26,343 bases of DNA from positions 1 to 26,343 of the IMG/VR virus record IMGVR_UViG_3300047356_000549; one strand, given 5' to 3'. The notes under the pieces are model-generated. The model did no database searches. It was not told the DNA's origin and saw only the letters and a list, made by a program, of their open reading frames with translations. Position 1 is the first letter of the stretch; each line of letters begins with the position of its first letter. Made by a program: the position numbers and the translations under genes. The stretch is from a virus. Positions 26,131 through 26,343 of this stretch are shown here, piece by piece.

Positions 26131-26343
26131 CACTTTCTTCGTTTGTAACACGTCTAATAGCTTCACCAAACAAAGGCGCGACACTAACCTGTCGTGTCTT
26201 TTTACAATTCTTAGGACAGCGATTAGGAATAGTATCAGTAACTACTAATTCATCTAGTACTGACTTCTCAACCTTTTGACATGCTTCGTTACTTAATACT
26301 CCGTGTGTAATATAAGCACGAACACTACTAGCACCTGCATCCA
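26111..26343 (-). CDS. prs: Ribose-phosphate pyrophosphokinase, C-terminal part (partial)
   Basis: The enzyme makes PRPP from ribose 5-phosphate and ATP. The frame runs from the right edge (77 complete codons) to TAA at 26111. The visible part DAGASSVRAYITHGVLSNEA, then VLDELVVTDTIPN, and the end RQVSVAPLFGEAIRRVTNEE, closing SVSSLF, is typical of the C-terminal 80 residues of bacterial Prs. Between them, RCPKNCKKTRQ with two Cys replaces the usual short loop. The PRPP loop and the ATP site lie outside the window. T4-like phages of the KVP40 type carry prs next to nadV (nicotinamide phosphoribosyltransferase) for NAD salvage, so nadV may lie beyond the edge; that is inference. Confidence 0.93.
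   Translation of the reverse strand, partial: DAGASSVRAYITHGVLSNEACQKVEKSVLDELVVTDTIPNRCPKNCKKTRQVSVAPLFGEAIRRVTNEESVSSLFV

Overview
The window looks like part of a lytic, T4-like (tailed, contractile) marine bacteriophage genome. It is AT-rich and tightly packed, and almost every gene lies on the minus strand. Many neighbouring genes overlap by 1-4 bases (ATGA or TAATG junctions). It carries class Ia ribonucleotide reductase, glutaredoxin, a PAAR spike tip, a RecB-type exonuclease and many small proteins that I recognise from memory as conserved in marine T4-like myoviruses. Sites resembling the T4 late promoter (TATAAATA and variants) precede many genes. The best host clue is a circularly permuted, two-piece tmRNA gene of the alphaproteobacterial type at about 6680-6953, so the host is probably an alphaproteobacterium. 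A SAR11-like host would fit the base composition, but that is inference. No integrase, transposase, CRISPR array or canonical tRNA gene was seen.

Layout, in window coordinates. 1-3050: envelope block with a membrane-anchored coiled-coil protein (cut by the left edge), three tandem lipoproteins and a secreted SleB-type cell-wall hydrolase. 3100-5670: small genes including a winged-helix candidate, a thermonuclease and a group of small membrane proteins. 5695-7244: an outer-membrane porin-like gene with its own terminator, the permuted tmRNA and a 59-residue protein. 7240-8560: small genes, including one short plus-strand membrane protein. 8559-12578: nrdA, then nrdB-grx-PAAR. 12615-16005: a conserved hypothetical, a beta-helix tail fibre, a PD-(D/E)XK exonuclease and a 2OG-oxygenase-like protein that starts with TTG. 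16065-25303: a long head/structural block. 25369-26130: a plus-strand class 3 lipase. The right edge holds the C-terminus of ribose-phosphate pyrophosphokinase.

Two promoter classes can be read by eye. Eight minus-strand sites match bacterial sigma-70 promoters (TTGAC(A/T/G), 16 or 17 bp, TATAAT-like); they precede the lipoproteins, several small genes, the tmRNA, nrdB and the oxygenase. Three of them share a TTACCAAAA box exactly 4 bp upstream of the -35. A second class, (T/G/C/A)ATAAATA or CTAAATA, precedes the structural genes and the lipase, and several of these overlap the stop codon of the gene before.

The most interesting features are: the phage-borne split tmRNA with a complete tag frame ending ALAA; the porin-like protein directly downstream of it; and the 16-25 kb block, where 12 of 13 proteins carry an (L/I)-x-E site within their first 17 residues. 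That site resembles the capsid-targeting and prohead-protease cleavage sequences of T4 internal proteins. If real, that block encodes cargo packed in the head, including a ligase-like protein, a Pol-beta-like nucleotidyltransferase candidate, a lysozyme-like protein and two very basic paralogues.
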